From Meiothermus sp. Pnk-1 (GTDB lineage Bacteria; Deinococcota; Deinococci; Deinococcales; Thermaceae), in contig NZ_QKOB01000007.1 of NCBI RefSeq assembly GCF_003226535.1, positions 1 through 64,000 on the forward strand: 64,000 nucleotides of DNA, given 5' to 3'. The position numbers were made by a program, and so were the translations under genes. Of the stretch, positions 38,042 through 45,652 are shown piece by piece (positions within the stretch are counted from its first letter, which is position 1; each line of letters begins with the position of its first letter). The notes under the pieces are model-generated. The model saw only the letters and a program-made list of their open reading frames with translations, was not told where the DNA came from and ran no database searches.

Positions 38042-39262
38042 TCACAACCGGCTACGCGGGTCCAGGGCGTCACGCAAGCCGTCGCCCATGTAGTTGAACG
38101 CCAGCACCGTGACGAAGATCATAAAACCCGGCGCCAACGCCAGCCAGGGGGCCGAGAAAATATATTCTTGGGCGTTGGAGAGCATGTTACCCCAGGTCGC
38201 CACCGGGGGCTGGACGCCAAAGCCCAGGAAGGATAGGGCCGCCTCGGTCACGATGGCGTCACCCACGCCCAAGGTCACGCTCACGATCACCGGCGCCAGC
38301 GCGTTGGGAACCAGGTGGCGGAACATGATCCGACTCTCGCTGGCCCCCATGGCCTGGGCTGCCGCGGTGAAATCCTGCTCCCGCAAGGAGAGGATCGCTC
38401 CGCGGATCAGGCGGGCGGTCCCGGTCCAGCCCAGCACCACCAGGATGGCGATGATGATGAACACCGAGGCCGATTCGCCGAAAGCGGCTTGCGCCCACTG
38501 CCCCACCACCACGTTGGGGTCGCGCAGCAGCGCCGAAAGCACCAGCAGCAGGGGCAGGGTAGGAATGGTCAGCACAAAGTCGATCACCCGGCTGATCACG
38601 ATGTCCAAGTCGAGCCGGATGGTCCCCCACATACCCCATATGGCCGCCGCCGCCACCGCTCCCCAGGCCACCAGCAGGCCCAGCCCGGAGAGCAGGTTGC
38701 CCAAGCTCCGCTCCCCGCCCAAGTACGCCCGGACGTCATCGCCGGAGAGTTTCCAGGCCAGGTCTGCGATCAGGTACAGCGCCAGGTAGTAAAGCCCCCA
38801 GGAGATCACCCGCCACCCCGCAAAGGGGAGCGGGTGCCAACCCTCTTTGGCCGGGGCCAAGGGCCCCAGGTAGAAGCGGAAGGGCTTGCCGGCGAAATAC
38901 CCGGCCAGCGTACCCAGCACGGTGCCGATCAGTACGCTGGCAATAGCCGCAGTGAACCCCACCAACAGGGAAATCCGGGAGCCGTAGATGATCCGCGAGA
39001 GCACGTCGCGGCCCAGGTCATCGGTGCCTAGCCAGTGCTGGGAGGAGGGAGGGTTGAAGTACTGCGCCCCCAGATCCCCCTGGGTGGGTTGGGCGGTGGG
39101 GTCGTAGGGGGCAATGTAGGGGGCTAACACAGCCATTAAGATCAGGAGGATAATGAAGATCAAGGAGGCCATGGCGAGCTTGTGCTTCCTGAAGCGCCGC
39201 CAGGCCAAGGCCCAGGTGGACTGCGACTGGGCCCACTGGGGTTTTGCTGCAACCGTTGCCAT
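38042..39262 (-). CDS. dppC: Dipeptide/oligopeptide ABC permease with membrane insertion
   Basis: A 406-residue DppC-type permease. The usual parts are the first membrane segment (MASLIFIILLILMAVLAPYI), WLGTDDLGRDVLSRIIYGSR, and the C-terminal EAA region AAAQAMGASESRIMFRHLVPN. Between GTLAGYFAGK and ISRVIDFVLTIPTLPLL there are roughly 90 extra residues with two additional hydrophobic segments (ISWGLYYLALYLIADLAW and LSGLGLLVAWGAVAAAAIWG), whereas standard DppC is about 300 residues. It lies eight bases after dppB. Confidence 0.9.
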   Translation of the reverse strand: MATVAAKPQWAQSQSTWALAWRRFRKHKLAMASLIFIILLILMAVLAPYIAPYDPTAQPTQGDLGAQYFNPPSSQHWLGTDDLGRDVLSRIIYGSRISLLVGFTAAIASVLIGTVLGTLAGYFAGKPFRFYLGPLAPAKEGWHPLPFAGWRVISWGLYYLALYLIADLAWKLSGDDVRAYLGGERSLGNLLSGLGLLVAWGAVAAAAIWGMWGTIRLDLDIVISRVIDFVLTIPTLPLLLVLSALLRDPNVVVGQWAQAAFGESASVFIIIAILVVLGWTGTARLIRGAILSLREQDFTAAAQAMGASESRIMFRHLVPNALAPVIVSVTLGVGDAIVTEAALSFLGFGVQPPVATWGNMLSNAQEYIFSAPWLALAPGFMIFVTVLAFNYMGDGLRDALDPRSRL

Positions 39263-39270
39263 AAAGCCCC

Positions 39271-40275
39271 CTAATTGTAGCGGATGCGCGGATCCACCAC
39301 CGCATACATCAGGTCCGCGATGAGGTTGAAGAGCACCGTCAGCAACGCCAGCAGGGCCAAAGACGCCATCGCCACGTTGTAATCCTTCTCCAACAAGGCG
39401 TCAAAGATAGCCCGCCCCATGCCCGGCCAGGAGAAGATGGTCTCGGTGATGACCGCCCCCCCCAGTACCCCCGGGATGGCCAGCCCCACCAGCGTGACCA
39501 TGGGGATCAGGGCGTTGCGCAAGGCGTGTTTATACAGCACCACCCGCTCGGAGAGCCCCTTGGAGCGGGCGGTGCGCACGTAGTCCTGGTTCAGGACCTC
39601 GAGCAGGCTGGCCCGCATGAAGCGGGTCCAGGCCGCCATCTGGATCAGCGAGAGGGCCAGCACCGGCAGGATCAGGTGGCGAATCCACTGCACGACGTAC
39701 TCGCCCAGGCTCACCGTGCTGCCTATGTCCGAGGGCAAGTACGGGGGCACTCCTCCGGTGGGCAGCCGCAGGTTCTCCGGCATCACCACCGCGAAGAAAT
39801 ACAGAAGCAGGATGCCCAAAAAAAAGATGGGGATGGAAAACCCCAAGAACGAGATGAAGGTGATAGCGTAGTCCGCTGCCGTGTACTGCCGCACTGCCGA
39901 AAAGATGCCTACCGGGATCGCCACCGCCAGGGCCAGGATAAACGCCAACCCCGACAGCAGCAGGGTCTTAGGCAGCCGCTGCCCGAAGATGTACTCCCCC
40001 GCAGGAATCCCGTAGGTGCGGGACTGGCCCAGGTCTCCCTGCGCCGCCCGGCCCAACCACTTGAAATAGCGGATATAGATGGGCTGATCCAGCCCATAGG
40101 CCCGGCGGAGTTGCTCGAGCTGTTCGGCGGTGATGCGCGGGTTGTTGCGCTTTAGTTCGTCCAGCGGATCGCCCGGCTGCAACGCCAATAGCGCGTAGAT
40201 CACGACAGAAGCCGCAAACAACAGCGGCACCATCTGGAGTAGCCTTCGTACCGTGTAAGCAAACACAAGCCTCAA
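39271..40275 (-). CDS. dppB: Dipeptide/oligopeptide ABC permease
   Basis: A 334-residue DppB/OppB permease with six membrane segments. The first is in RLLQMVPLLFAASVVIYALL, followed by the family motif DPLDELKRNNPRITAEQLEQL. The C-terminal EAA-like loop is RTARSKGLSERVVLYKHALRN. It is downstream of the binding-protein gene across a terminator-like hairpin and upstream of dppC. No ATPase (DppD/F) gene is in the window, so these must lie elsewhere. Confidence 0.94.
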   Translation of the reverse strand: MRLVFAYTVRRLLQMVPLLFAASVVIYALLALQPGDPLDELKRNNPRITAEQLEQLRRAYGLDQPIYIRYFKWLGRAAQGDLGQSRTYGIPAGEYIFGQRLPKTLLLSGLAFILALAVAIPVGIFSAVRQYTAADYAITFISFLGFSIPIFFLGILLLYFFAVVMPENLRLPTGGVPPYLPSDIGSTVSLGEYVVQWIRHLILPVLALSLIQMAAWTRFMRASLLEVLNQDYVRTARSKGLSERVVLYKHALRNALIPMVTLVGLAIPGVLGGAVITETIFSWPGMGRAIFDALLEKDYNVAMASLALLALLTVLFNLIADLMYAVVDPRIRYN

Positions 40276-40356
40276 ACCTCCACGTTCAGATTATGCCCCC
40301 ATTTCGGTAAAAATGCTCAACGCGCCTCGAGGTCTGCGGCGGTTGGGCAGAGAAAA

Positions 40357-40378
40357 GCCCGCAGGTGTGCCTGCGGGC
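40357..40378 (-). terminator. Terminator-like hairpin between dppA and dppB
   Basis: On the minus strand GCCCGCAGG-CACA-CCTGCGGGC forms a nine-pair GC stem followed by TTTTCT, at the 3' side of the binding-protein gene and 81 bases before dppB. A leaky terminator here would give more binding protein than permease. Confidence 0.75.
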
Positions 40379-40396
40379 CTACAGGGCGATCGGGGT

Positions 40397-42271
40397 TTAC
40401 TGGTTGAAGGCGCTGGCGTACTTGGCCTGGTCGAGGCGCTTCACCGCGCCGCGGCTCTCCCAGCCGATCTCCCAGGCGTTCCAGCCGGGGTAGCCGTTGC
40501 CGCCGGAGTAGGCAGAGGAGACGTAGTTCACCAGACCCTTGCGCACCACGTAGGGGTTGGAGCGGAAGTACAGCGGAAGGGCCGGCAGCTCCTTGGCCCA
40601 GATCTCCTGCGCCTGGGCGAACAGCTGCTTGCGGCGCGCCTCGTTGAACTCGAGCACGCCCTGGCTGGTCAGGCGGTCGAAGTCGTCGTTGCGCCAGCCG
40701 CCGATGTTCTGCCCTTGGTAGTTGTTGTCCTTGGTCGGCACCGAGATGGCCCCGGTGTTCAGGTTCTTGTACTGGAAGAGGTCGCCGCCCTCAGCCAGGC
40801 TGGACACCCAGGCAAACTCGAACAGCCCCGTCCAGCGGCATTCTGAGGCGCGCTGGATGAAGTCGTCGGCGAAGACCACCGCGCTGGGGGCGTTGTTGAT
40901 CTTGACGGAGATGCCCAGCTGTTTGAAGTCGTTGGCGAGGAACTGCTGGGTGCGCTCGCGGATGGCGTTGCCCGCGGTGGTGACAAACTCGATCTCGAAG
41001 CGGACGGTGCGCCCTCCCACGGTGCGCTGCAGGATGCCGTCCGGGCCCTTCTTCCACCCCAGCTGGGCCAAGAGGTCCTCGGCCTTCTTGAGGTTGTACT
41101 CGTACTTGGTCACGTTGGGGTTGAACAGAGGGTTCACCGGGGCGATCCAGGTGTGGGCCACCGGCTGCAGGCCGTCGAAGAAGGCCTTGACCAGCCCTTC
41201 GCGGTTCATGGCGTAGAGGAGGGCCTGGCGGGTGCGCACGTCGTCAAGGCCCAGATCCTTGACCTGCTGGCAGTTGCTGAACTTGTTTACGTCGATGTGC
41301 TCCCAGATGGGCCCGGGGACGAACCAGATGTCGAAGCGGCCCGGGGCCCGGCTAGTGAGCTGCCGGGAGCGGGCTTGGTCGAAGGTCAGGGCCACCGAGG
41401 AGGTGACGTCGATCCCGCCCCCCAGAATGGCCACCAGGAGCGAGTTGGTGTTCTGGATGAAGCGGTAGGTGACCTTCTGCACGTACTTATCGGCTCCCCC
41501 TTGAGGGGTGAGGGCGGTGAAGTTGGGGTTGCGCACCATCTCCACGCTGTTCCCCGGCACCCAGCGGCTAACCCGGAACGGCCCGGAGTAGACCATCTTG
41601 CGGGCGTTGATGGCCTGCGGGGTGGAGAAGCTGTTGAAGAAAGCCCGGTAGATCTCGTTGATCTTCTCGGCGTCCTTGTCCAGGTTGAGCCCCTTGACCT
41701 GGGCCAGGGCCTTGTCGAACTCCGCCTTCATGACGTGGGCCGGGGCGTAGCCGATGGGCGAGCCGTAGGTGTCGTAGTAGTAGGCGGGCTCAAAGGTTAC
41801 CGTAAAGTTGCGGGCATCTTTCACGCTCAACTTCACCCGCTGCCAGTAGTCGGGGTTCAACACCGGCATGCCGGGGGCCTTACCCACGTCGTAGTAGAAC
41901 TTGATGTCGTCGGTGGTGAGGGGCTGGCCGTCGGACCACTTTAGCCCTTCCTTGAGGGTCAGGTCCATCTCGAGCCGCTTTTTACCCCCACCGATATCGG
42001 TCACCCGCAGGCGGCGGTTTTGCTCGGTGGGCAGCTCCGTCACCAGCACCGGGAAGTTTTCGCTTTCGGCATTGGTGCCGATCAGGGGAGCGATCAGATA
42101 TTGCTCCATCTCGCTCTTGATGGCCTGGTTGGAGATCACATTGAGGAAATCTCCCGCCAACACCCGGGGTTCTTGCGAAGCCCCCACGATCAGGCTGTTG
42201 TCCTGCGGACCGGCCCAGGCCAGCCCGGCTAGGGCAAAGCCCAGCACGGCGAACTTACTCAAACGGTTCAT
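40397..42271 (-). CDS. dppA: Peptide ABC transporter, substrate-binding protein
   Basis: A 624-residue family 5 solute-binding protein with signal peptide MNRLSKFAVLGFALAGLAWA. Family features are LKEGLKWSDGQPLTTDDIKFYYD near residue 105, VRTRQALLYAMNREGLVKAFF, and a C-terminal ELPALPLYFR. It is some 80 residues longer than common DppA, with an extended middle. A good promoter lies 48 bases upstream and GGAGG precedes the ATG by six bases. The exact ligand (peptide, oligosaccharide or nickel complex) is not readable; peptide is the likeliest. Confidence 0.9.
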   Translation of the reverse strand: MNRLSKFAVLGFALAGLAWAGPQDNSLIVGASQEPRVLAGDFLNVISNQAIKSEMEQYLIAPLIGTNAESENFPVLVTELPTEQNRRLRVTDIGGGKKRLEMDLTLKEGLKWSDGQPLTTDDIKFYYDVGKAPGMPVLNPDYWQRVKLSVKDARNFTVTFEPAYYYDTYGSPIGYAPAHVMKAEFDKALAQVKGLNLDKDAEKINEIYRAFFNSFSTPQAINARKMVYSGPFRVSRWVPGNSVEMVRNPNFTALTPQGGADKYVQKVTYRFIQNTNSLLVAILGGGIDVTSSVALTFDQARSRQLTSRAPGRFDIWFVPGPIWEHIDVNKFSNCQQVKDLGLDDVRTRQALLYAMNREGLVKAFFDGLQPVAHTWIAPVNPLFNPNVTKYEYNLKKAEDLLAQLGWKKGPDGILQRTVGGRTVRFEIEFVTTAGNAIRERTQQFLANDFKQLGISVKINNAPSAVVFADDFIQRASECRWTGLFEFAWVSSLAEGGDLFQYKNLNTGAISVPTKDNNYQGQNIGGWRNDDFDRLTSQGVLEFNEARRKQLFAQAQEIWAKELPALPLYFRSNPYVVRKGLVNYVSSAYSGGNGYPGWNAWEIGWESRGAVKRLDQAKYASAFNQ

Positions 42272-42319
42272 CAGGCCTCCTTGAAGCTATACAGATGGCA
42301 TTTTTTCTTTGCCGCCATC

Positions 42320-42347
42320 ATTATAGCCAGAGGAGCATTACCGTCAA
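42320..42347 (-). promoter_or_regulatory. Promoter of the dipeptide transporter operon
   Basis: On the minus strand TTGACG (42347-42342) is followed after 16 bases by a perfect TATAAT (42325-42320), 48 bases upstream of the binding-protein ATG. No operator-like repeat is evident. The rest of the 42272-42484 spacer shows no gene. Confidence 0.8.
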
Positions 42348-42484
42348 TCTGATGACCTATAGGGCTTTTGGTTGATTGGCGTCCACCGAACGGTGGATCG
42401 GATCGGAATTGTAGGCTCGCTTTCCTTCGTAACCACCGGCCCGGCATCCAGCCCTGCCTTCAGGCCCTTGGCTCAACGCGAAAA

Positions 42485-42506
42485 CCCCCTCCGGGGTCGG
42501 AGGGGG
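42485..42506 (-). terminator. Rho-independent terminator of the ErpA-like gene
   Basis: Read on the minus strand, CCCCCTCC-GACCCC-GGAGGGGG forms an eight-pair stem followed by TTTTCG, starting 16 bases after the stop codon of the IscA/ErpA-type gene. Confidence 0.8.
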
Positions 42507-42522
42507 TCAGGAAGGGCGAGCC

Positions 42523-42942
42523 CTAATGGCCACCGCAGCCCCCCGCGCCTGCGGGGGCCTTGGCCCCATCGGTACGGAAGGAGTGGCCGCAGCCACAGGA
42601 AGAGGTGGCGTTGGGGTTGTTGACGGTGAAGCCGCCGCCCATCAGGTTTTCCACCCAGTCCACCTGGGAGCCTATCAGCAAGGGCAAGGACATCCGGTCT
42701 ACCACCAGGCGCACCCCGTGCATCTCCACGAAGGTGTCGCCCTCGAGCTCACGCTCATCTACCGCCATCCCGTATTGGTAGCCGCTGCATCCGCCCGACT
42801 TGACGAAGACCCGGATGGCAGCCTGGGGCTTGTTGTACTTTTGCAAGATTTCCTGCGCCTTGGCGGCGGCGTTCTCGGTGATGGTCAAAACGGGCGGCTC
42901 TACCCCGCCGCTTTCCTGGAAAGCCTTGGGCTCTTGGACCAT
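42523..42942 (-). CDS. erpA: IscA/ErpA-type iron-sulfur cluster carrier
   Basis: A 139-residue A-type carrier that delivers Fe-S clusters to apoproteins. The three conserved ligands are Cys in [13 protein letters not shown] and two Cys in [10 protein letters not shown]. Beyond the normal C-terminus there is an extra tail [13 protein letters not shown] with one more Cys. The N-terminal ~17 residues precede the family core ([15 protein letters not shown]). It is divergent from the peptidase gene at 43021 and ends at a clear terminator. ErpA is preferred over IscA only by general resemblance. Confidence 0.9.
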   Translation of the reverse strand: MVQEPKAFQESGGVEPPVLTITENAAAKAQEILQKYNKPQAAIRVFVKSGGCSGYQYGMAVDERELEGDTFVEMHGVRLVVDRMSLPLLIGSQVDWVENLMGGGFTVNNPNATSSCGCGHSFRTDGAKAPAGAGGCGGH

Positions 42943-43007
42943 GCGATCCTCCTAACTTTAAAAAGTATCACACGACCCTGGGGGAAAGGTGTCCCGGCAC
43001 ACCCGAA

Positions 43008-43013
43008 TAGAAT
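43008..43013 (+). promoter_or_regulatory. -10 box for a leaderless peptidase transcript
   Basis: TAGAAT is separated by seven bases from the ATG at 43021, and no ribosome binding site is present, so transcription probably starts at or beside the start codon. The -35 region is not conserved. Confidence 0.55.
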
Positions 43014-43020
43014 AGCCCCT

Positions 43021-44160
43021 ATGGAGATCGCCAAGGTTCAGTCGGTCCTGCGCCAGGGCAAAACCCCGGCCTGGCTACTCTATAGCTTCTTTGGCAGCAA
43101 CCCCTTGGCCCTGGATTTTCTGGGGCTTTCCCAGCTACACCTCTCCCGGCGCTTTGCCTACTTGATCCCGGCTTGGGGCGAACCCACCCTGATCGTCCAC
43201 GCCATCGAGGAAAGCCTCTTCCCTCCCCTGCCCGGCAAGAAGCGGGTGTTCCACTCGCTCGCGTCCTTCAAGGCCGCCCTCGAGGAGGTGGTGGCCCCCT
43301 ACGGCCGGGTGGCGATGGAGTACCAGCCCGGCGGGAGCATCCCCTACCTCTCCCGGGTGGACGCCGGGACTATCGAACTCTTGCGGGGGATGGGGCTCGA
43401 GGTGGTCTCCTCGGCGGAGATCCTCTTGCAGTTTCAGACCTGGAACGCCGAAGCCCTGGCCGCGCACAAACGAGCCGCCCAGGGGATCGAGGGCGCCCTC
43501 CAGCGGGCTTTGCACTTCATCCGTTCGCGCCTAGACGATCCGCCCAGCGAGCTCGAGGTCCAGGCCGAGATCGGCCAGGTCTTCGCGGCCCGGGGGCTTA
43601 CCTTCGACCACCCGCCGATGGTGGCCTTTGGTCCCCACGCCGCCAACCCCCACCACACCCCCGGCCTGGCCCGGCTCGAGCGCGGCCAGGTGGTCCTCAT
43701 CGACCTGTGGTGCAAGGAGCCCTCCGGCCCCTACGCCGACGTGACCTGGATGGCCGGCTGGGAGGTGCCGGAGGAGGTCCACCGAGCCTTCCAAGCGGTC
43801 ACCCAAGCCCGCGACCGGGCGGTGGAGTACATAGCCCAGGCCTACCGGGAGGGCCGCCACCCCCAAGGGCTCGAGGTGGACCAAGCCGCCCGGGAGGTGC
43901 TGGAGGGGGCCGGGTTGGGGGCCTACATCCTGCACCGCACCGGCCACAACCTGGGCTTTGCCGCCCCCCACGGCAACGGAACCCACCTGGACGCCCTCGA
44001 GACCCACGACACCCGCCCCCTCATCCCTGGCCTGGCGTTTACGGTAGAACCTGGGGTCTATCCCGGGCCTTGGGGGCTCAGGAGCGAGATCAACGTCTAC
44101 CTCCACCAAGCCGGGCCGGAGATCACCACCGGCGTGCAGCGCGAGATCGACCCCCTCTAG
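43021..44160 (+). CDS. M24-family peptidase-like protein (Xaa-Pro aminopeptidase type)
   Basis: A 379-residue protein with a creatinase-like N-terminal domain (~1-150) and a pita-bread catalytic domain. Metal ligands are expected as Asp in [10 protein letters not shown], Asp in GPYADVTWM, His in HRTGHNLGF, Glu in TVEPGVYP and Glu in LRSEINV, all present, so it is likely active on X-Pro bonds. The frame extends upstream to 42526, but ATG 43021 begins the conserved protein and follows a -10 box closely. It is divergent from the Fe-S carrier gene. Confidence 0.88.
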   Translation: MEIAKVQSVLRQGKTPAWLLYSFFGSNPLALDFLGLSQLHLSRRFAYLIPAWGEPTLIVHAIEESLFPPLPGKKRVFHSLASFKAALEEVVAPYGRVAMEYQPGGSIPYLSRVDAGTIELLRGMGLEVVSSAEILLQFQTWNAEALAAHKRAAQGIEGALQRALHFIRSRLDDPPSELEVQAEIGQVFAARGLTFDHPPMVAFGPHAANPHHTPGLARLERGQVVLIDLWCKEPSGPYADVTWMAGWEVPEEVHRAFQAVTQARDRAVEYIAQAYREGRHPQGLEVDQAAREVLEGAGLGAYILHRTGHNLGFAAPHGNGTHLDALETHDTRPLIPGLAFTVEPGVYPGPWGLRSEINVYLHQAGPEITTGVQREIDPL

Positions 44161-44183
44161 GCGTTTGGCGTTTGGCGCTCCGC
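44160..44183. repeat. Short remnant of the dispersed intergenic repeat (copy 4)
   Basis: GGCGTTTGGCGTTTGGCG is a local duplication of the GCGTTTGGCG word found in the longer intergenic repeats, located directly after the peptidase stop codon and before prs. Confidence 0.4.
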
Positions 44184-44203
44184 TTGTTATGCTCTTACAC
44201 GGC

Positions 44204-45145
44204 ATGGATCAGCCCCTGATGGTCTTCACCGGCCAGTCCAACCCCGCTTTGGCCCGCGAAATCTGCACAAACCTGGGCATTCCGCTCGGCAAATCCACCA
44301 CCGAGAAGTTCGCCAACGACAACCTCTTCGTGCGCTTCGAGGAGAGCTTACGCTCCGCCGACGTGTTCATCGTGCAGTCGCTGACCCCACCGGTGCACGA
44401 GCACCTGATGGAACTCCTGATGATGATCGACGCGGCCAAGGGCTCGAGCGCGGCCCGGGTCACCGCGGTAATCCCCTACTACTCCTACGCCCGCTCGGAC
44501 AAAAAGGACGCCCCGCGCATCTCCATCGCCGGGCGGTTGGTGGCCGACCTCATCCAGACCGCCGGGGCCGACCGGGTGCTCACCATGACCCTGCACTCCC
44601 CCCAGGTGCACGGCTTCTTCAAGATCCCCATGGACCACCTCTCCGCCGAGCCGGTGATCGCCAACTACTTCGCCACCCGGGTGGAAGACCTCGAGCGCTC
44701 GGTGATCGTGGCCCCCGACGCCGGGGACCTCAAACGGGCCTCCTCGCTGGCCCGCCGGCTGGCCCTCCCGCTGGCCTTCATCGACAAGCAGCGCCTCTCC
44801 GATACCGAGGTGGCGGCCAGGGCCCTGGTGGGCGACGTGAGGGGGAAGAACGCCCTCATCATCGACGACGAGATCTCCACCGCGGGCTCGCTGGTCAAAG
44901 CCGTGGACACGGTGCTGGAGGCCGGGGCCAAGCAGGTCTACGCCGCCGTGACCCACGGGGTGTACGTAGGGCCCGCCGTGGAGCGCATCGAGAAAAGCCC
45001 GGTGATCGAAGTGGCCGCCACCAACACCTGCGCCACCGCCACCCAGCAAAGCCGCAAGTTGCAAACCCTCTCCGTAGGCCCCCTGTTCGCCGAGGCCATC
45101 TGGCGCATTCACCGGGGCGAATCGGTCTCTGCCCTGTTCACCTGA
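44204..45145 (+). CDS. prs: Ribose-phosphate pyrophosphokinase
   Basis: A 313-residue PRPP synthetase making PRPP from ribose 5-phosphate and ATP for nucleotide synthesis. Visible motifs are [13 protein letters not shown] at the start, [27 protein letters not shown]-like [20 protein letters not shown]-like [12 protein letters not shown], and the PRPP-binding loop [16 protein letters not shown] 44204 is preferred over the in-frame codon at 44165. No ribosome binding site is seen, and TATGCT lies ten bases ahead, so the mRNA may have almost no leader. Confidence 0.95.
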   Translation: MDQPLMVFTGQSNPALAREICTNLGIPLGKSTTEKFANDNLFVRFEESLRSADVFIVQSLTPPVHEHLMELLMMIDAAKGSSAARVTAVIPYYSYARSDKKDAPRISIAGRLVADLIQTAGADRVLTMTLHSPQVHGFFKIPMDHLSAEPVIANYFATRVEDLERSVIVAPDAGDLKRASSLARRLALPLAFIDKQRLSDTEVAARALVGDVRGKNALIIDDEISTAGSLVKAVDTVLEAGAKQVYAAVTHGVYVGPAVERIEKSPVIEVAATNTCATATQQSRKLQTLSVGPLFAEAIWRIHRGESVSALFT

Positions 45146-45148
45146 GCG

Positions 45149-45652
45149 CTATGGCCTCCAACCGCTGGGGGTGGCCGAGTAGGTGCCATCGGAGTTGAGC
45201 TGGATGCGCACCAGCTTGGAGACGGTAAGGGTCGTGGGGTAAGGTTTAGCCCGCCGGGTGCCCTCGCGGATGGCCTGCACCAGGGCGTTGGAGAAGTCCA
45301 GCAAAATCGCCTCCTGCTGCCAAGCAGGGAACGCGCTCGCGGTGCGGGTAAAACAGCTGGGGTTGGGCGCCGGGCAGCCTGGCTCGAGCACCAGCTTTCC
45401 GCCCACAAAGCGCAAGGCGTATGCCCCCAGCTGCACCCTCCCCCCCTGGCGCAGGGTCTGCTGCCAAAAGGGAAGGTGCTGACGCCACAGCAGCCGGGCT
45501 TCATCGGTCTTGGGGCTGATGGAGTAACGCCAGGCCCCGGGGGTGGCCGCTGCGCTGGACTGAGTGGCGGTGATGCGGAAAAACCCCGAGGTGGGCAAAG
45601 TCTGGGCCAGGCCGAGGCCCAACAGGGTGATTAGGGTAAGCCAGCCTCTCAC
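45149..45652 (-). CDS. Secreted protein of unknown function
   Basis: A 167-residue protein with a signal peptide (WLTLITLLGLGLA) and no membrane segment after it. The mature part contains a pair of Cys in GCPAPNPSCF that may form a disulfide. The GTG start at 45652 overlaps the stop of the ligase-like gene (GTGA), so it is the last gene of the polysaccharide transcript. It converges with prs, three bases away. No family is recognised; the long upstream frame is a shadow of the ligase gene. Confidence 0.7.
   Translation of the reverse strand: MRGWLTLITLLGLGLAQTLPTSGFFRITATQSSAAATPGAWRYSISPKTDEARLLWRQHLPFWQQTLRQGGRVQLGAYALRFVGGKLVLEPGCPAPNPSCFTRTASAFPAWQQEAILLDFSNALVQAIREGTRRAKPYPTTLTVSKLVRIQLNSDGTYSATPSGWRP

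Noticed and set aside
42526-43020. Upstream half of the long frame containing the M24 peptidase gene
   Set aside because: It runs antisense through the Fe-S carrier gene and the -10 box; the protein family starts at ATG 43021.
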